DNA from: Shouchella oshimensis
GTDB lineage: Bacteria > Bacillota > Bacilli > Bacillales > Bacillaceae_D
Direction: 5' to 3'
DNA length: 64,000 nucleotides
NCBI RefSeq assembly: GCF_002019765.1
Contig: NZ_KV917380.1
Location: forward strand, 734,707-798,706
Within the stretch, counting starts at the first letter, position 1. Every line of letters begins with the position of its first letter. Both the position numbers and the translations under genes were made by a program. Positions 16,948-24,352 of this stretch are shown here, piece by piece. The notes beneath the pieces are model-generated. The model had not been told where the DNA came from. It was given only the letters and a program-made list of their open reading frames with translations, and searched no databases.

Positions 16948-18036
16948 ATGGCAACGATAGTATTTGAAGGGATTACAAAAACGTTTGCTGATACAAAAAA
17001 AGGTGGTATCTTTACAGCCGTTGACGAAGCAACCTTCGAGATTAAAGACAAAGAGTTTCTTGTTTTCGTAGGCCCATCAGGCTGTGGGAAAACAACATCC
17101 CTCCGAATGATTGCAGGGCTTGAGAAGCAAACAGATGGAAATATTTATATTGATGGCCAACTTGTTAATCATGTTCATCCAAAGGATCGGGATATTGCCA
17201 TGGTTTTTCAAGATTATGCGCTATACCCTCATATGTCGATTGAACAAAACTTAAGTTTTGGTTTAAAAAATATGAAAATGGACAAAGCGATAATAGAAGA
17301 AAAAGTCTCATATGCGTCGAGAATATTAGGATTGGATCAATTATTGGATCGAAAGCCACGGGAGTTGTCAGGAGGGCAACGTCAGCGGGTTGCGTTAGGT
17401 CGAGCGATTGTACGAGACCCTAAAGTCTTTCTTTTTGATGAGCCACTTTCGAACTTAGACGCAAAACTACGAGTGCAAATGCGAATTGAACTAGCAGAGC
17501 TTCATCAACGATTAGGGGCAACTATTGTATATGTCACCCATGATCAAGTAGAAGCCATGACACTTGGCGAACGAATTGTTGTAATGAACGAAGGAAAAGT
17601 TCAGCAAATCGCTTCACCGAAAGAGTTGTATGCACGACCACAAAATATGTTTGTGGCAGGGTTTATCGGTTCTCCGGCAATGAATTTCATTCCTGCTTAC
17701 GTCCTGTCAGAGAAGCAGTTACAGATGGGGGAGTATCTCTTAGATATTCCTTTAGATTTACAAGACTATGTTCGTGCCTACGTCAATCGAAATGTCATGT
17801 TTGGCATTCGGCCAGAACATATTTTACTAGACCCAAAGGGGAATGTAGAAGTGAAGGTGAAGGTATTTGAACATTTAGGGGCAGAGAATCTTCTGTACTT
17901 TTCTTTTAATAAACAGTCTGTTATATCAAAAACGGCTGGAGAACATTTTAGTAAAGCAGGTGAAACGATAGCGATGACGTTTCAAACGGAAAAAATGCAT
18001 TTATTTGATATAGAAACGAAACAAAGGATCGGGTGA
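16948..18036 (+). CDS. Sugar ABC transporter ATP-binding protein (MsmX/UgpC type)
   Basis: A 362-residue ATPase. Walker A GPSGCGKTT at 42-50, then LSGGQRQR and Walker B VFLFDEP, followed by a C-terminal regulatory beta domain (FGIRPEHI) as in MalK/MsmX. It energises the preceding permease pair. Most Bacillus sugar importers share a distant MsmX, so having a dedicated ATPase in the operon is notable but not rare. GTAGGTG precedes the ATG. Confidence 0.92.
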   Translation: MATIVFEGITKTFADTKKGGIFTAVDEATFEIKDKEFLVFVGPSGCGKTTSLRMIAGLEKQTDGNIYIDGQLVNHVHPKDRDIAMVFQDYALYPHMSIEQNLSFGLKNMKMDKAIIEEKVSYASRILGLDQLLDRKPRELSGGQRQRVALGRAIVRDPKVFLFDEPLSNLDAKLRVQMRIELAELHQRLGATIVYVTHDQVEAMTLGERIVVMNEGKVQQIASPKELYARPQNMFVAGFIGSPAMNFIPAYVLSEKQLQMGEYLLDIPLDLQDYVRAYVNRNVMFGIRPEHILLDPKGNVEVKVKVFEHLGAENLLYFSFNKQSVISKTAGEHFSKAGETIAMTFQTEKMHLFDIETKQRIG

Positions 18037-18040
18037 GGCT

Positions 18041-18733
18041 ATGTTTTCAGTTACATCGATAGTGCGTATAACGGCAAAAGATTTGTATCAGCATATTGTT
18101 TCAATTATCTCAATAAGTGTATTGGTCTCTCTTCTATGCGTCCCATTTCTATTATTTTTGCCGTGGCAGTTAGCGATTGCCTTTGTGCTTTTTTTGGGTG
18201 GACCAGTTTGGTTAGCGGCTGCTACTAGTATGGAAACGGTATTAACAAATAAAAACGTCCCGTTAATGCGAACGTTTTTCATTTCTTTAAAATGCCAGTA
18301 TTTTAAAGCGTTAGGTCTTTCATTCTTTTTTGGAGGGTTTGCTGTTATACTCGTTGCTTCATGGTGGCATTGGTCGGTAGAGCAAAGCTATGTAGCGTTT
18401 GCTATCGCTTGTTTTCAAAGCTATTTTGCAGGAATGGTTCTTTTAAGTCAGCTTTACACAGTCCCACTTATAAATAAATACAACGTGAGCTTAGTAAGAG
18501 CTATGGGGATTAGTTTGAAATTATTGTTAAAGTATCCATTGTATACGATCGGCTGCTTTCTACAACTTATTTTATTTGCTGGATTGCTTGCGTTTACAGT
18601 TGTTGGGAATGCGCTTCTATTACCAGGTGTTCTTGCCGTGTTTTTAAGTCGGATGACAAGTGGTGCCGTTAGTCGGTCAGATGTTTTAGGAGATAGCACG
18701 TTACGTAAGATGGATACAGTGGAGCTATCATAG
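18041..18733 (+). CDS. Multi-pass membrane protein, DUF624/YesL-like (tentative)
   Basis: A 230-residue protein with about five or six hydrophobic segments and few charged loops, starting 4 bases after the ATPase stop codon and ending before a terminator. Length, layout and position in a sugar ABC operon resemble the YesL/DUF624 family, which often accompanies such importers. No sequence motif here is decisive. Its role in uptake or regulation is unknown. Confidence 0.5.
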   Translation: MFSVTSIVRITAKDLYQHIVSIISISVLVSLLCVPFLLFLPWQLAIAFVLFLGGPVWLAAATSMETVLTNKNVPLMRTFFISLKCQYFKALGLSFFFGGFAVILVASWWHWSVEQSYVAFAIACFQSYFAGMVLLSQLYTVPLINKYNVSLVRAMGISLKLLLKYPLYTIGCFLQLILFAGLLAFTVVGNALLLPGVLAVFLSRMTSGAVSRSDVLGDSTLRKMDTVELS

Positions 18734-18749
18734 AAATGTTATCATCCTA

Positions 18750-18791
18750 GACTTAGTGATCATGAGTACCATCGGTCATTAAGTCTTTTTT
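18750..18791 (+). terminator. Intrinsic terminator of sugar ABC operon
   Basis: GACTTAGTGATC pairs with GGTCATTAAGTC (two wobbles) and is followed by TTTTTT. It lies 17 bases after the last stop codon. Confidence 0.75.
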
Positions 18792-18852
18792 ACCGTCGCT
18801 AGTCTTGTGTTTACATCTGCTTTCCAATAAGGTAGTAACAAGGAGGCTAACT

Positions 18853-19308
18853 ATGAAAATTCGTTCATTTGAAGAAAAAGATCGAAGTAATGTAATGGCG
18901 TTAACAAAACGATTTTTGCAATTTGGCTTAATGAAACATCGTGATCGAGTAGCGTTGGAACAAAAACAGGAAGCATTATTACTAGAATCCCTTCAGCGTG
19001 ACGATTTGTCCCTCTTCATTGCTGAAAAGGATCACCATTTTTTAGGTTTTTTGGAAATGCGCTTACAAAGTGATTTTTTTACTAATGAGCGACAAGCGTA
19101 CATATCGGCTGTTGCCACCACGTCTGAAGCCGAGGGGAAGGGTGTTGGGAAGCGGCTGATGCAAAAAGCAGAAGAATGGGCACAGGAGCACGAAGTGAAT
19201 ACAATTGTTTTAGATGTTTTTAAAGCCAATGAGCATGCAGTCACGTTTTACGAGACATTCGGATATCAACAAGAAATTGTTAAGATGACAAAAACGTTAG
19301 ACAACTAA
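18853..19308 (+). CDS. GNAT-family N-acetyltransferase
   Basis: A 151-residue single GNAT domain. The acetyl-CoA loop reads TTSEAEGKGVGKRLMQKA, followed by VLDVFKANEHAVTFYETFGYQ, the usual motif B. The ATG at 18853 has AAGGAGG 6 bases upstream; an in-frame extension to 18805 lacks a site. The acceptor substrate is unknown. It stands alone, convergent with the EamA transporter gene. Confidence 0.87.
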   Translation: MKIRSFEEKDRSNVMALTKRFLQFGLMKHRDRVALEQKQEALLLESLQRDDLSLFIAEKDHHFLGFLEMRLQSDFFTNERQAYISAVATTSEAEGKGVGKRLMQKAEEWAQEHEVNTIVLDVFKANEHAVTFYETFGYQQEIVKMTKTLDN

Positions 19309-19337
19309 AAAGTACGCAAGGTTATTCCCTTGCGTAC
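19306..19337. terminator. Bidirectional terminator between GNAT and EamA genes
   Basis: A perfect 10-bp stem, GTACGCAAGG / CCTTGCGTAC, with a 6-base loop. The minus strand continues TTTTAGTTG, giving a fair U-tract for the EamA gene, whose last codons lie inside the stem. The plus-strand T-run is weak. Confidence 0.7.
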
Positions 19338-20221
19338 TCGTATCTGACTTTTTTTCTTTCAACGTTGCCATAGAAAATACCCGCGAAAATAATGGCGACA
19401 CCTGCCCATTGCATGGGTAAAATCGTTTCACCAAGTAAGGCAATGGATAAAATTAGCGCAACAGGTAGTTCTGCTGTAGAAAGAATGGCCCCTAGACCAG
19501 AGCCTATCTTTGGCATACCAATTGAGAACATGAGTGGAGGCAAGACAATGCCAAATAAGCCAAGTAAAAAGGCAATACCGATAAATCCTGTCTCAATTCC
19601 AGTGAATGAAAGGGTTTCTGCTGTCGGTACAAGAATGATCGCTGATAAGAGGAACCCACCGATGGAAATGATAAATCCTTTTTGGACAACAGGAACTTCA
19701 GTACCGACCACGCCAGTTACATACATAAATAAAGCAGAGCAAAATGCACTAAGCAACGCCCAGAAGGCACCAACCCAATCAAATTGTACAGCTGTCTGTA
19801 AAACACCAGCTGCTAAAATGGACCCAGCTATCAACACGCCAATAGAAAGAAGGCGTCGTTTGGATGGTATTTTTTTTGCGAAAATAAATTCGTAAAAGGA
19901 ACCAATCCATACAAATTGAAACAAAAAAATAACGGCAAGTGATGCATCTAATGTTTGCAACGAATGATAATAAAAAATGCCTGTAAGACCTGTAGGGATA
20001 CCACAAGCGAGTAGAGCCACTACCATCTTTAAGGGTATTTTTTTACGAGCTGAGAAAAACAGTAAGATGGCTAAAATGAGAAAACCAAAAAAGAACTGTG
20101 TCATGACCACATGAACGAGGTCAGCTCCTTGTCCGTAACCAATTTTGACAAAAGTGGATAAAATGCCAAAGCAAGCACCCCCGATTAATACAGCTAATGA
20201 ATAGAGCCATGTTGATTTCAT
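19322..20221 (-). CDS. EamA (drug/metabolite) superfamily transporter
   Basis: A 299-residue membrane protein with ten hydrophobic segments in two EamA repeats (about 1-145 and 150-290), standard for the family. Members export amino acids, nucleosides or drugs; the substrate is unknown. The ATG at 20221 has GGGAGGT 7 bases upstream. A longer frame to 20314 runs through the terminator hairpin of the leader and is not credible as coding. A strong promoter and an attenuator hairpin precede it, so expression is probably controlled at transcription elongation by an effector that could also be the exported compound. Confidence 0.85.
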   Translation of the reverse strand: MKSTWLYSLAVLIGGACFGILSTFVKIGYGQGADLVHVVMTQFFFGFLILAILLFFSARKKIPLKMVVALLACGIPTGLTGIFYYHSLQTLDASLAVIFLFQFVWIGSFYEFIFAKKIPSKRRLLSIGVLIAGSILAAGVLQTAVQFDWVGAFWALLSAFCSALFMYVTGVVGTEVPVVQKGFIISIGGFLLSAIILVPTAETLSFTGIETGFIGIAFLLGLFGIVLPPLMFSIGMPKIGSGLGAILSTAELPVALILSIALLGETILPMQWAGVAIIFAGIFYGNVERKKVRYEYARE

Positions 20222-20353
20222 TTTTTTACCTCCCTTAATTACATAAAAAAGCCACACTAGGCACGAAGCCCAGTGTGGCGGAAAAAGAGCAGTTATCGCT
20301 CTGAAAAGGTCCACAAGTTAAAAACTTTTGTTCGAAGTATACAGTTTAACCGC
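20222..20353 (-). promoter_or_regulatory. Attenuator leader (unassigned riboswitch candidate) of EamA gene
   Basis: A leader of about 130 nt, minus strand. The 5' part GCGGTTA can pair with TAACTGC about 60 nt downstream, closing a possible aptamer domain. The same downstream segment can instead form the small hairpin AGAGC/GCTCT. A 12-bp terminator follows just before the ribosome-binding site. TGTGG in the middle of the leader is complementary to CCACA in the 5' arm of that terminator, a possible antiterminator. No T-box, purine, SAM, preQ1-I, guanidine or fluoride consensus was recognised by eye. Confidence 0.55.
20245..20279 (-). terminator. Leader terminator (attenuator) upstream of EamA gene
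   Basis: On the minus strand GCCACACTGGGC pairs with GCCTAGTGTGGC (12 bp, one G-U) around loop TTCGT and is followed by TTTTTT. It lies 23 bases before the EamA start codon and so must be bypassed for the gene to be expressed. Confidence 0.85.
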
Positions 20354-20358
20354 TCTTG

Positions 20359-20387
20359 ATTGTACACGATATCATGAAAAAAGACAA
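20359..20387 (-). promoter_or_regulatory. Promoter of EamA leader transcript
   Basis: On the minus strand TTGTCT (20382-20387) and TACAAT (20359-20364) are spaced by 17 bases, a good sigma-A promoter. Transcription should begin near 20352. Confidence 0.7.
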
Positions 20388-20418
20388 CAGGAAAGGTAGT
20401 GGACGAGGAGTGTGCTCT

Positions 20419-20447
20419 AAAAAAGCTCATCAACTGACTTGATGAGC
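20419..20447 (-). terminator. Terminator after small minus-strand gene
   Basis: GCTCATCAA / TTGATGAGC, 9 bp with a 5-base loop, followed on the minus strand by TTTTTT. It lies 20 bases beyond the stop of the 77-residue gene and isolates it from the EamA leader. Confidence 0.85.
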
Positions 20448-20466
20448 AGAGACACGTTCCTTTAGT

Positions 20467-20700
20467 TTATGAAGGATTTGTGCAATGAGATTGATTGGTT
20501 AACTGAGGTGACCAGCACGCCATGATCGTTGCTTCTTTATAGTCGCTATCAATGGCATGAATAGCTTGAGGGTTTTTCGTAAGTAAGCCCACTATGTCAG
20601 CTGCCATTTGTTGATCTTCGTCAGCTGGTCGTGCCGCCAATTCTTTTAAGGCATGTAAAAATTGTTGATTAAGAAGATCATAAACAATGGCTTGTTCCAT
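20467..20700 (-). CDS. Small protein of unknown function
   Basis: A 77-residue soluble, mostly helical acidic protein (MEQAIVYDLLNQQFLHALKEL...). I do not recognise the family. It is probably a real gene because AAAGGG lies 8 bases before the ATG at 20700 and a strong terminator lies just downstream. An in-frame GTG three codons earlier overlaps the ribosome-binding site. It has no signal peptide or membrane segment. The tail has two cysteines (ACWSPQLTNQSHC) that might bind a metal, which is a guess. Confidence 0.6.
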   Translation of the reverse strand: MEQAIVYDLLNQQFLHALKELAARPADEDQQMAADIVGLLTKNPQAIHAIDSDYKEATIMACWSPQLTNQSHCTNPS

Positions 20701-21065
20701 CCTTATCACCCTTTCGCCTTTTCACTCTAGTGTGTACCTGTTTTCACATAATCGCAAACCTTTTGCTTATGACGAAGATGTACTCTATCTTCATCTTAGG
20801 CAATCCCAAAAGAATTCATGCCTCTTCTTTAAAAAAAGATTCGTTTTCTTTTGTATTCGCTGCTTTAACTGCATTTCCTTTAGCGAAACAGAAGGACTTT
20901 TGCGGATTTTTTGTCGTTACTATTATAAATTAATTATTTAGAAAATTTACTTCATCGAGATTTGTGACTTTACTATAGCAAAAGCCTATTTAAAAGTAAA
21001 TGCTTATTTTTTATGTTGACCTTCACGTTACGTCATCCACTATCGTAAGCATAGGAGGGGATACG
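20701..21065. other. Intergenic region without recognised gene
   Basis: An AT-rich divergent spacer of about 365 bases between the 77-residue gene and the DUF2268 gene. Short open frames on the plus strand lack ribosome-binding sites. It must hold the promoters of both genes, but no convincing -35/-10 pair was found. Confidence 0.5.
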
Positions 21066-21962
21066 ATGATCATAAAGGTAAATGATCCATTACAACAATA
21101 TGAGGAGTTACTACGGTGCGAGACCTTGGAGCAAAAACAACAATTTTTTCGCTATACGATGATGGAACCATTAAAGACGATGTGGACGTACTTGCAAGTG
21201 CCAATGAAGGCAAAACAACCAAATGGTTATGACGTTCTCTATGCTGCGGACATGTTAGGTTTCGCTAAATTAGAAGACCGGGAGATTCTGAAAGAGGGAG
21301 TAGAACGGTTACGAACTATGAACATAGTTGATCGCGGGGAACGGGCATTAAAACATTTACTGGAAGTAGCGAACGATCAAGGTTTAGAAGTGAGAGCGAA
21401 TGCCATTCAATTAGGGATTTATTTAGCAGATGAAGAGAAGTTAAGCTTGCACGAAGGGTATACAGGGTTCGGTGGAATTCCAGGCTATTTGATGGTACTT
21501 CTGTTTCCGAATGAGCGAAATACCAGCCGTTTTGAAGGGTTGCTTGCCCATGAATTTCATCATAATCTGCGTTTTTCTTATTTTAATTGGAGCCATGGCG
21601 ATGTAACTGTAGGGGAATACATTGTTATTGAAGGGTTAGCAGATGTTTTCGCAGAAACCATTTATGGAAAAGAGCAGCTCGGTCCTTGGGTAACTGGCTT
21701 AGATGAAGATGATTTAAATGATTCCATATCTGTTATAAAAGATGCCTTACACATTAAAGGTTTTGCAGAAGTAAGTAGCTATATGTTCGGTGATTCTTAT
21801 GCAACAGAGAGAGGCTATCAACCAGTAGGTCTTTCATTTGCGGCCGGTTATGCAGTCGGATATGTTGTTGTTAAAGCGTTCTTAGAAGAGACGGGGTTAA
21901 CCATATTTGAAGCCACACAATGTACAAGTGACGATATTATTACTCGATCAGCCATTTTTTAA
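21066..21962 (+). CDS. DUF2268 putative zinc protease (YjaZ-like)
   Basis: A 298-residue cytoplasmic protein with the HEFHH motif (LLAHEFHHNLRF) typical of gluzincin-like metalloproteases, followed by EGLADVFAE, where the glutamate would be the third zinc ligand. This arrangement is characteristic of DUF2268, known from B. subtilis YjaZ. Proteolytic activity and targets are not established for the family. The ATG at 21066 has AGGAGGGG upstream; the in-frame extension to 21000 has no site. It ends in its own terminator. Confidence 0.82.
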   Translation: MIIKVNDPLQQYEELLRCETLEQKQQFFRYTMMEPLKTMWTYLQVPMKAKQPNGYDVLYAADMLGFAKLEDREILKEGVERLRTMNIVDRGERALKHLLEVANDQGLEVRANAIQLGIYLADEEKLSLHEGYTGFGGIPGYLMVLLFPNERNTSRFEGLLAHEFHHNLRFSYFNWSHGDVTVGEYIVIEGLADVFAETIYGKEQLGPWVTGLDEDDLNDSISVIKDALHIKGFAEVSSYMFGDSYATERGYQPVGLSFAAGYAVGYVVVKAFLEETGLTIFEATQCTSDDIITRSAIF

Positions 21963-21989
21963 GAGGAATAAGTGATGATTCCTCTTTTC
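21961..21989 (+). terminator. Terminator after DUF2268 gene
   Basis: AAGAGGAAT / ATTCCTCTT, a 9-bp stem with an 8-base loop, followed by TTCATTTTC. The stem overlaps the stop codon. Confidence 0.7.
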
Positions 21990-22011
21990 ATTTTCATCTA
22001 TTTCGATTATT

Positions 22012-22023
22012 ATCTAATTAGAT
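22012..22023 (+). promoter_or_regulatory. Palindromic operator before ArsR-type regulator gene
   Basis: A perfect 12-bp palindrome ATCTAATTAGAT abuts the ribosome-binding site (GGAGGG) of the regulator gene. The same palindrome in the same relation to the ribosome-binding site precedes the MFS gene at 22643. This strongly suggests an operator of the regulator itself. Confidence 0.72.
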
Positions 22024-22034
22024 GGAGGGATATC

Positions 22035-22607
22035 ATGCAATTAAGTCGAATGGTTCATTTTCATAAAACGCTTGGGGATAAGACAAGAATTCAAATAATT
22101 AGCATGTTAAAAGCAGGGCCACTTCACAATGGTGCCATTGCAGGGAAGCTTGGACTTACTCCACCAACTATTTCTCATCACTTAACTAAGCTAAAAGAAA
22201 TTGATGTGATATACCAACGAAGAGACAAGAACACCATCTATTTTCATTTGAACGAGTCGAAGCTCGAGCAAATGGCAGAAGCTATCATTCGTATTGGTGG
22301 AGATGACCGGTTTGAGTATTTCGATGTAACGATTGAAGAAAAGGCATCCGTTGTAAAAAGCTTTTTTAATCGAGAGGGAATGTTAAGCCATCTACCTGCG
22401 CAACGGAAGAAAAGACTCATTATACTCGAAGTGATCGCACGACAATTTGATGAAGGGCGCCAGTACGCTGAAACAGATGTTAATCAAGTAATTAAACGCT
22501 ATAACAGTGATTTTGCAACAATTAGAAGGGAATTAATCATGTCTCATTTTATGTACCGAAATGAACAGCAATATGAATTGAATCCGAAAGAGATGTGGCC
22601 TGTTTAA
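22035..22607 (+). CDS. ArsR-type HTH regulator with DUF2087 domain
   Basis: A 190-residue protein. The N-terminal half (about 5-80) is a winged helix-turn-helix reading DKTRIQIISMLKAGPL...LTPPTISHHLTKLKE, as in ArsR/SmtB. The C-terminal half (about 105-185) matches DUF2087, with the RIIILEVIA...F.EGR.Y.E.DVN..I...Y.D..TIRRELI pattern. The ATG at 22035 lies after GGAGGG. It precedes an MFS exporter gene with an identical palindrome in its leader, so it most likely autoregulates and controls the exporter. No metal-binding cysteine cluster is visible, so an organic effector is more likely than a metal. Confidence 0.85.
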   Translation: MQLSRMVHFHKTLGDKTRIQIISMLKAGPLHNGAIAGKLGLTPPTISHHLTKLKEIDVIYQRRDKNTIYFHLNESKLEQMAEAIIRIGGDDRFEYFDVTIEEKASVVKSFFNREGMLSHLPAQRKKRLIILEVIARQFDEGRQYAETDVNQVIKRYNSDFATIRRELIMSHFMYRNEQQYELNPKEMWPV

Positions 22608-22623
22608 GCAGGTTCTCTTTTTT
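22590..22623 (+). terminator. Possible terminator overlapping regulator stop codon
   Basis: GAGA...CCTG / CAGG..TCTC with an uneven internal loop, followed by TTTTTT. It may only weaken read-through into the MFS gene. Confidence 0.4.
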
Positions 22624-22642
22624 GGAATCTATTTTGATAATT

Positions 22643-22654
22643 ATCTAATTAGAT
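22643..22654 (+). promoter_or_regulatory. Palindromic operator before MFS gene
   Basis: A second copy of ATCTAATTAGAT. It overlaps the GATGGAGG ribosome-binding site exactly as at 22012. The flanks also match (GATwATTATCT...), so the two leaders are paralogous regulatory units. Confidence 0.72.
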
Positions 22655-22663
22655 GGAGGAAAT

Positions 22664-23908
22664 ATGGCAAGTATACTTAAGAAAGAGAAAGCCTATTCAT
22701 ATTTGTTTTGGAGTTCACTTTTTATCGAAATTGGTCATCGATTTGCTCAAGTTGCTTCATTTGCACTTGTCTTTCAATTGACAGGCTCAGGGTTCGCATT
22801 AGGAATCTTGCTCTCGTTGCAAGTATTACCAACAATTCTACTTGCTCCTATAAGTGGTATGCTAGCGGATCGATTTCATAAAATTAAACTGATGAGTTGG
22901 TCAGCGTGGGCTCGTGCCCCATTTGCCTTGTTACCACTTGTAGCGATTAGTGCAGGAGATGTACGGTGGCTTTTTGTCAGTACCTTTCTCACTGCTATTG
23001 GCAATGCATTCTATCGACCTGTTCGATTTGCTGCGATACCAGATCTTGTACAAAGAAAGAGCCTGTTGCACGTTAACGGAATGGAGCAACATCTGATTGG
23101 CTATACGCTTGTGCTTGGTTCTTTGATCGGTGGCATACTTGCATTTTGGATAGGGACAAACGTGTTATTTGTTTTGAATGCCGTTTGTTTGCTTATCGCG
23201 GCAGCCGTCTTAAAACCGATTTTATCTATTAAAACAAGAGAACAGCAGCCAATACCAACGGTCCGTTTACCTTTGTTACAAACAATAAAATGGTTTGTTG
23301 GCATACGGGTGTTACAAGTTTTTTTCATCATGATGCTTCTTATGCCATTAGCGAATGGGATTGATAATATTGTAATGAATATGATTGCTCTTGATGAATT
23401 TGAGCGTGGAGAGCTTGGCGTTGGCTTCATGTACGCCGCTCTTGGTCTAGGTTTTGTACTTAGTTCGAAGGTAACCATTTACCTTAAAAAAAACTATTTA
23501 ATAATAGGGGTTATCATGATTGCGCTTGAAGGAGTCGGTCACCTCTTGTTAAGTCAATCAGTCTTCTTTTTACAGGCGCTGATTGTAGCGGCGAGCATTA
23601 CGTTTGTAGGGGGGATTAGCACGATCTGCTTTGATACGGTCTTAATGAAAATCCTTCCTCCGTCAAAAAGGGGAGTGATTTCGGGCACTTTGTCCATGGT
23701 ACAGACGAGTGCTATGGGACTGGCGATGGTGGCTGGTGGGTTTTTGAGTGAATGGTTCACTGCTTTTCAAATGGCATTCGTTATTGGATTTGTATATATA
23801 GGGTTTGCACTTTTCTTTTTCCAATTGGTGCGGCGGCTACAGATAAAAGCATCTATGCGTGAGTTAAGAGAAGTTGAAAAACAAGAGAGAGATATAAAGG
23901 AAAACTAG
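22664..23908 (+). CDS. MFS transporter (MFS_3/EntS-like)
   Basis: A 414-residue, 12-segment major facilitator protein. GMLADRFHKIKLM is the family's A-motif between segments 2 and 3, and LLSLQVLPTILLAPISG precedes it. The sequence type resembles MFS_3 exporters such as EntS and macrolide-type pumps. It probably exports a small toxic compound sensed by the upstream regulator. The C-terminus is charged and cytoplasmic. Confidence 0.82.
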   Translation: MASILKKEKAYSYLFWSSLFIEIGHRFAQVASFALVFQLTGSGFALGILLSLQVLPTILLAPISGMLADRFHKIKLMSWSAWARAPFALLPLVAISAGDVRWLFVSTFLTAIGNAFYRPVRFAAIPDLVQRKSLLHVNGMEQHLIGYTLVLGSLIGGILAFWIGTNVLFVLNAVCLLIAAAVLKPILSIKTREQQPIPTVRLPLLQTIKWFVGIRVLQVFFIMMLLMPLANGIDNIVMNMIALDEFERGELGVGFMYAALGLGFVLSSKVTIYLKKNYLIIGVIMIALEGVGHLLLSQSVFFLQALIVAASITFVGGISTICFDTVLMKILPPSKRGVISGTLSMVQTSAMGLAMVAGGFLSEWFTAFQMAFVIGFVYIGFALFFFQLVRRLQIKASMRELREVEKQERDIKEN

Positions 23909-23936
23909 CCGTTCGCTGGTAAAATGATGGTATGAT
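23908..23936 (+). promoter_or_regulatory. Extended -10 promoter of type I toxin mRNA
   Basis: TGGTATGAT (TGn plus TATGAT at 23931-23936) forms an extended -10 with a poor -35 at 17 bases upstream. Transcription would start near 23943 and give a 55-nt leader before the toxin start. Confidence 0.5.
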
Positions 23937-23998
23937 AAAAGGAGTTGAATAACTCATAGCTGTGGGGATTGGTAGCACTCTCAAGAGGGGGTGGTGCC

Positions 23999-24094
23999 GT
24001 GTCGGTTTTTGAAGCACTTAGTTTAGCTTTAGGGTTTGGGATGTTTATTCTTGCCTTAGTGACGTTGGTGCTTTTGCTGATTAAAAAAAATTAA
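23999..24094 (+). CDS. Type I toxin, holin-like (TxpA/BsrG class)
   Basis: A 31-residue peptide starting at GTG: a short polar N-terminus (SVFEALSLAL), one hydrophobic span with glycines, and a charged end IKKN. The VFEAL..LGFGMFIL pattern is that of the putative holin-like toxin family, which includes the membrane toxins of Bacillus type I systems. GAGGGGGTGG precedes the start. The leader GTGGGGA (23962-23968) is complementary to TCCCCAC (24096-24102) just after the stop codon, a 5'-3' long-range pairing seen in other type I toxin mRNAs. An antisense transcript is predicted over its 3' end. It would be harmful to the membrane if overexpressed. Confidence 0.8.
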   Translation: MSVFEALSLALGFGMFILALVTLVLLLIKKN

Positions 24095-24130
24095 GTCCCC
24101 ACGATGAGTTGACGGCTCAGGAGGACTTAA
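24083..24130 (-). terminator. Terminator of predicted antitoxin RNA
   Basis: On the minus strand TTAAGTCC (24130-24123) pairs with GGACTTAA (24098-24091) and is followed by eight U residues, which lie opposite the AAA AAA AA codons at the toxin end. A small inner stem TGAG/CTCA fills the loop. No gene on this strand needs it except an antisense RNA. Confidence 0.78.
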
Positions 24131-24173
24131 CTCTCTTCTTGCGCCAGTTCCCACTCTATGTGGGGTTCAGCAC

Positions 24174-24205
24174 CCGTCTAGTGGTCGCACACTAGGCGGT
24201 TTTTT
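24174..24205 (+). terminator. Terminator of toxin mRNA
   Basis: CCGTCTAGTG / CACTAGGCGG (10 bp, one G-U) with a 6-base loop and TTTTTT. It ends the plus-strand toxin transcript about 110 nt after the stop codon, which gives the long 3' UTR typical of type I toxins. Confidence 0.82.
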
Positions 24206-24352
24206 AGTTTACGTTAATTGTAAGGTTAGTATACCCTATTCAATTGGATTTAACCAGTTCCGTTATCACTTCATTTTTGTGATAAAAAAAGGAAATCAAT
24301 TCATGGTGTAGAATATAATCGTTTCGGATTTTTTTATAAGGATGTGACTCAA

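Larger units (their letters stand above)
24083..24221 (-). ncRNA. Predicted type I antitoxin RNA
   Basis: A minus-strand transcript of about 140 nt, from a TATACT -10 (24228-24233, poor -35) to the U-rich terminator at 24083. It would overlap the last codons and the whole 3' UTR of the toxin mRNA, the same tail-to-tail layout as txpA/RatA in B. subtilis. Ends are inferred from promoter and terminator positions only. Confidence 0.6.

Noticed and set aside
20222-20314. N-terminal extension of the EamA transporter to 20314
   Set aside because: It would translate through the leader terminator hairpin, while ATG 20221 has a strong ribosome-binding site.
20251-20360. T-box or preQ1 riboswitch identity for the EamA leader
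   Set aside because: The AGGGUGGNACCGCG T-box core and the preQ1-I loop consensus are both absent, and the leader is too short for a T-box.
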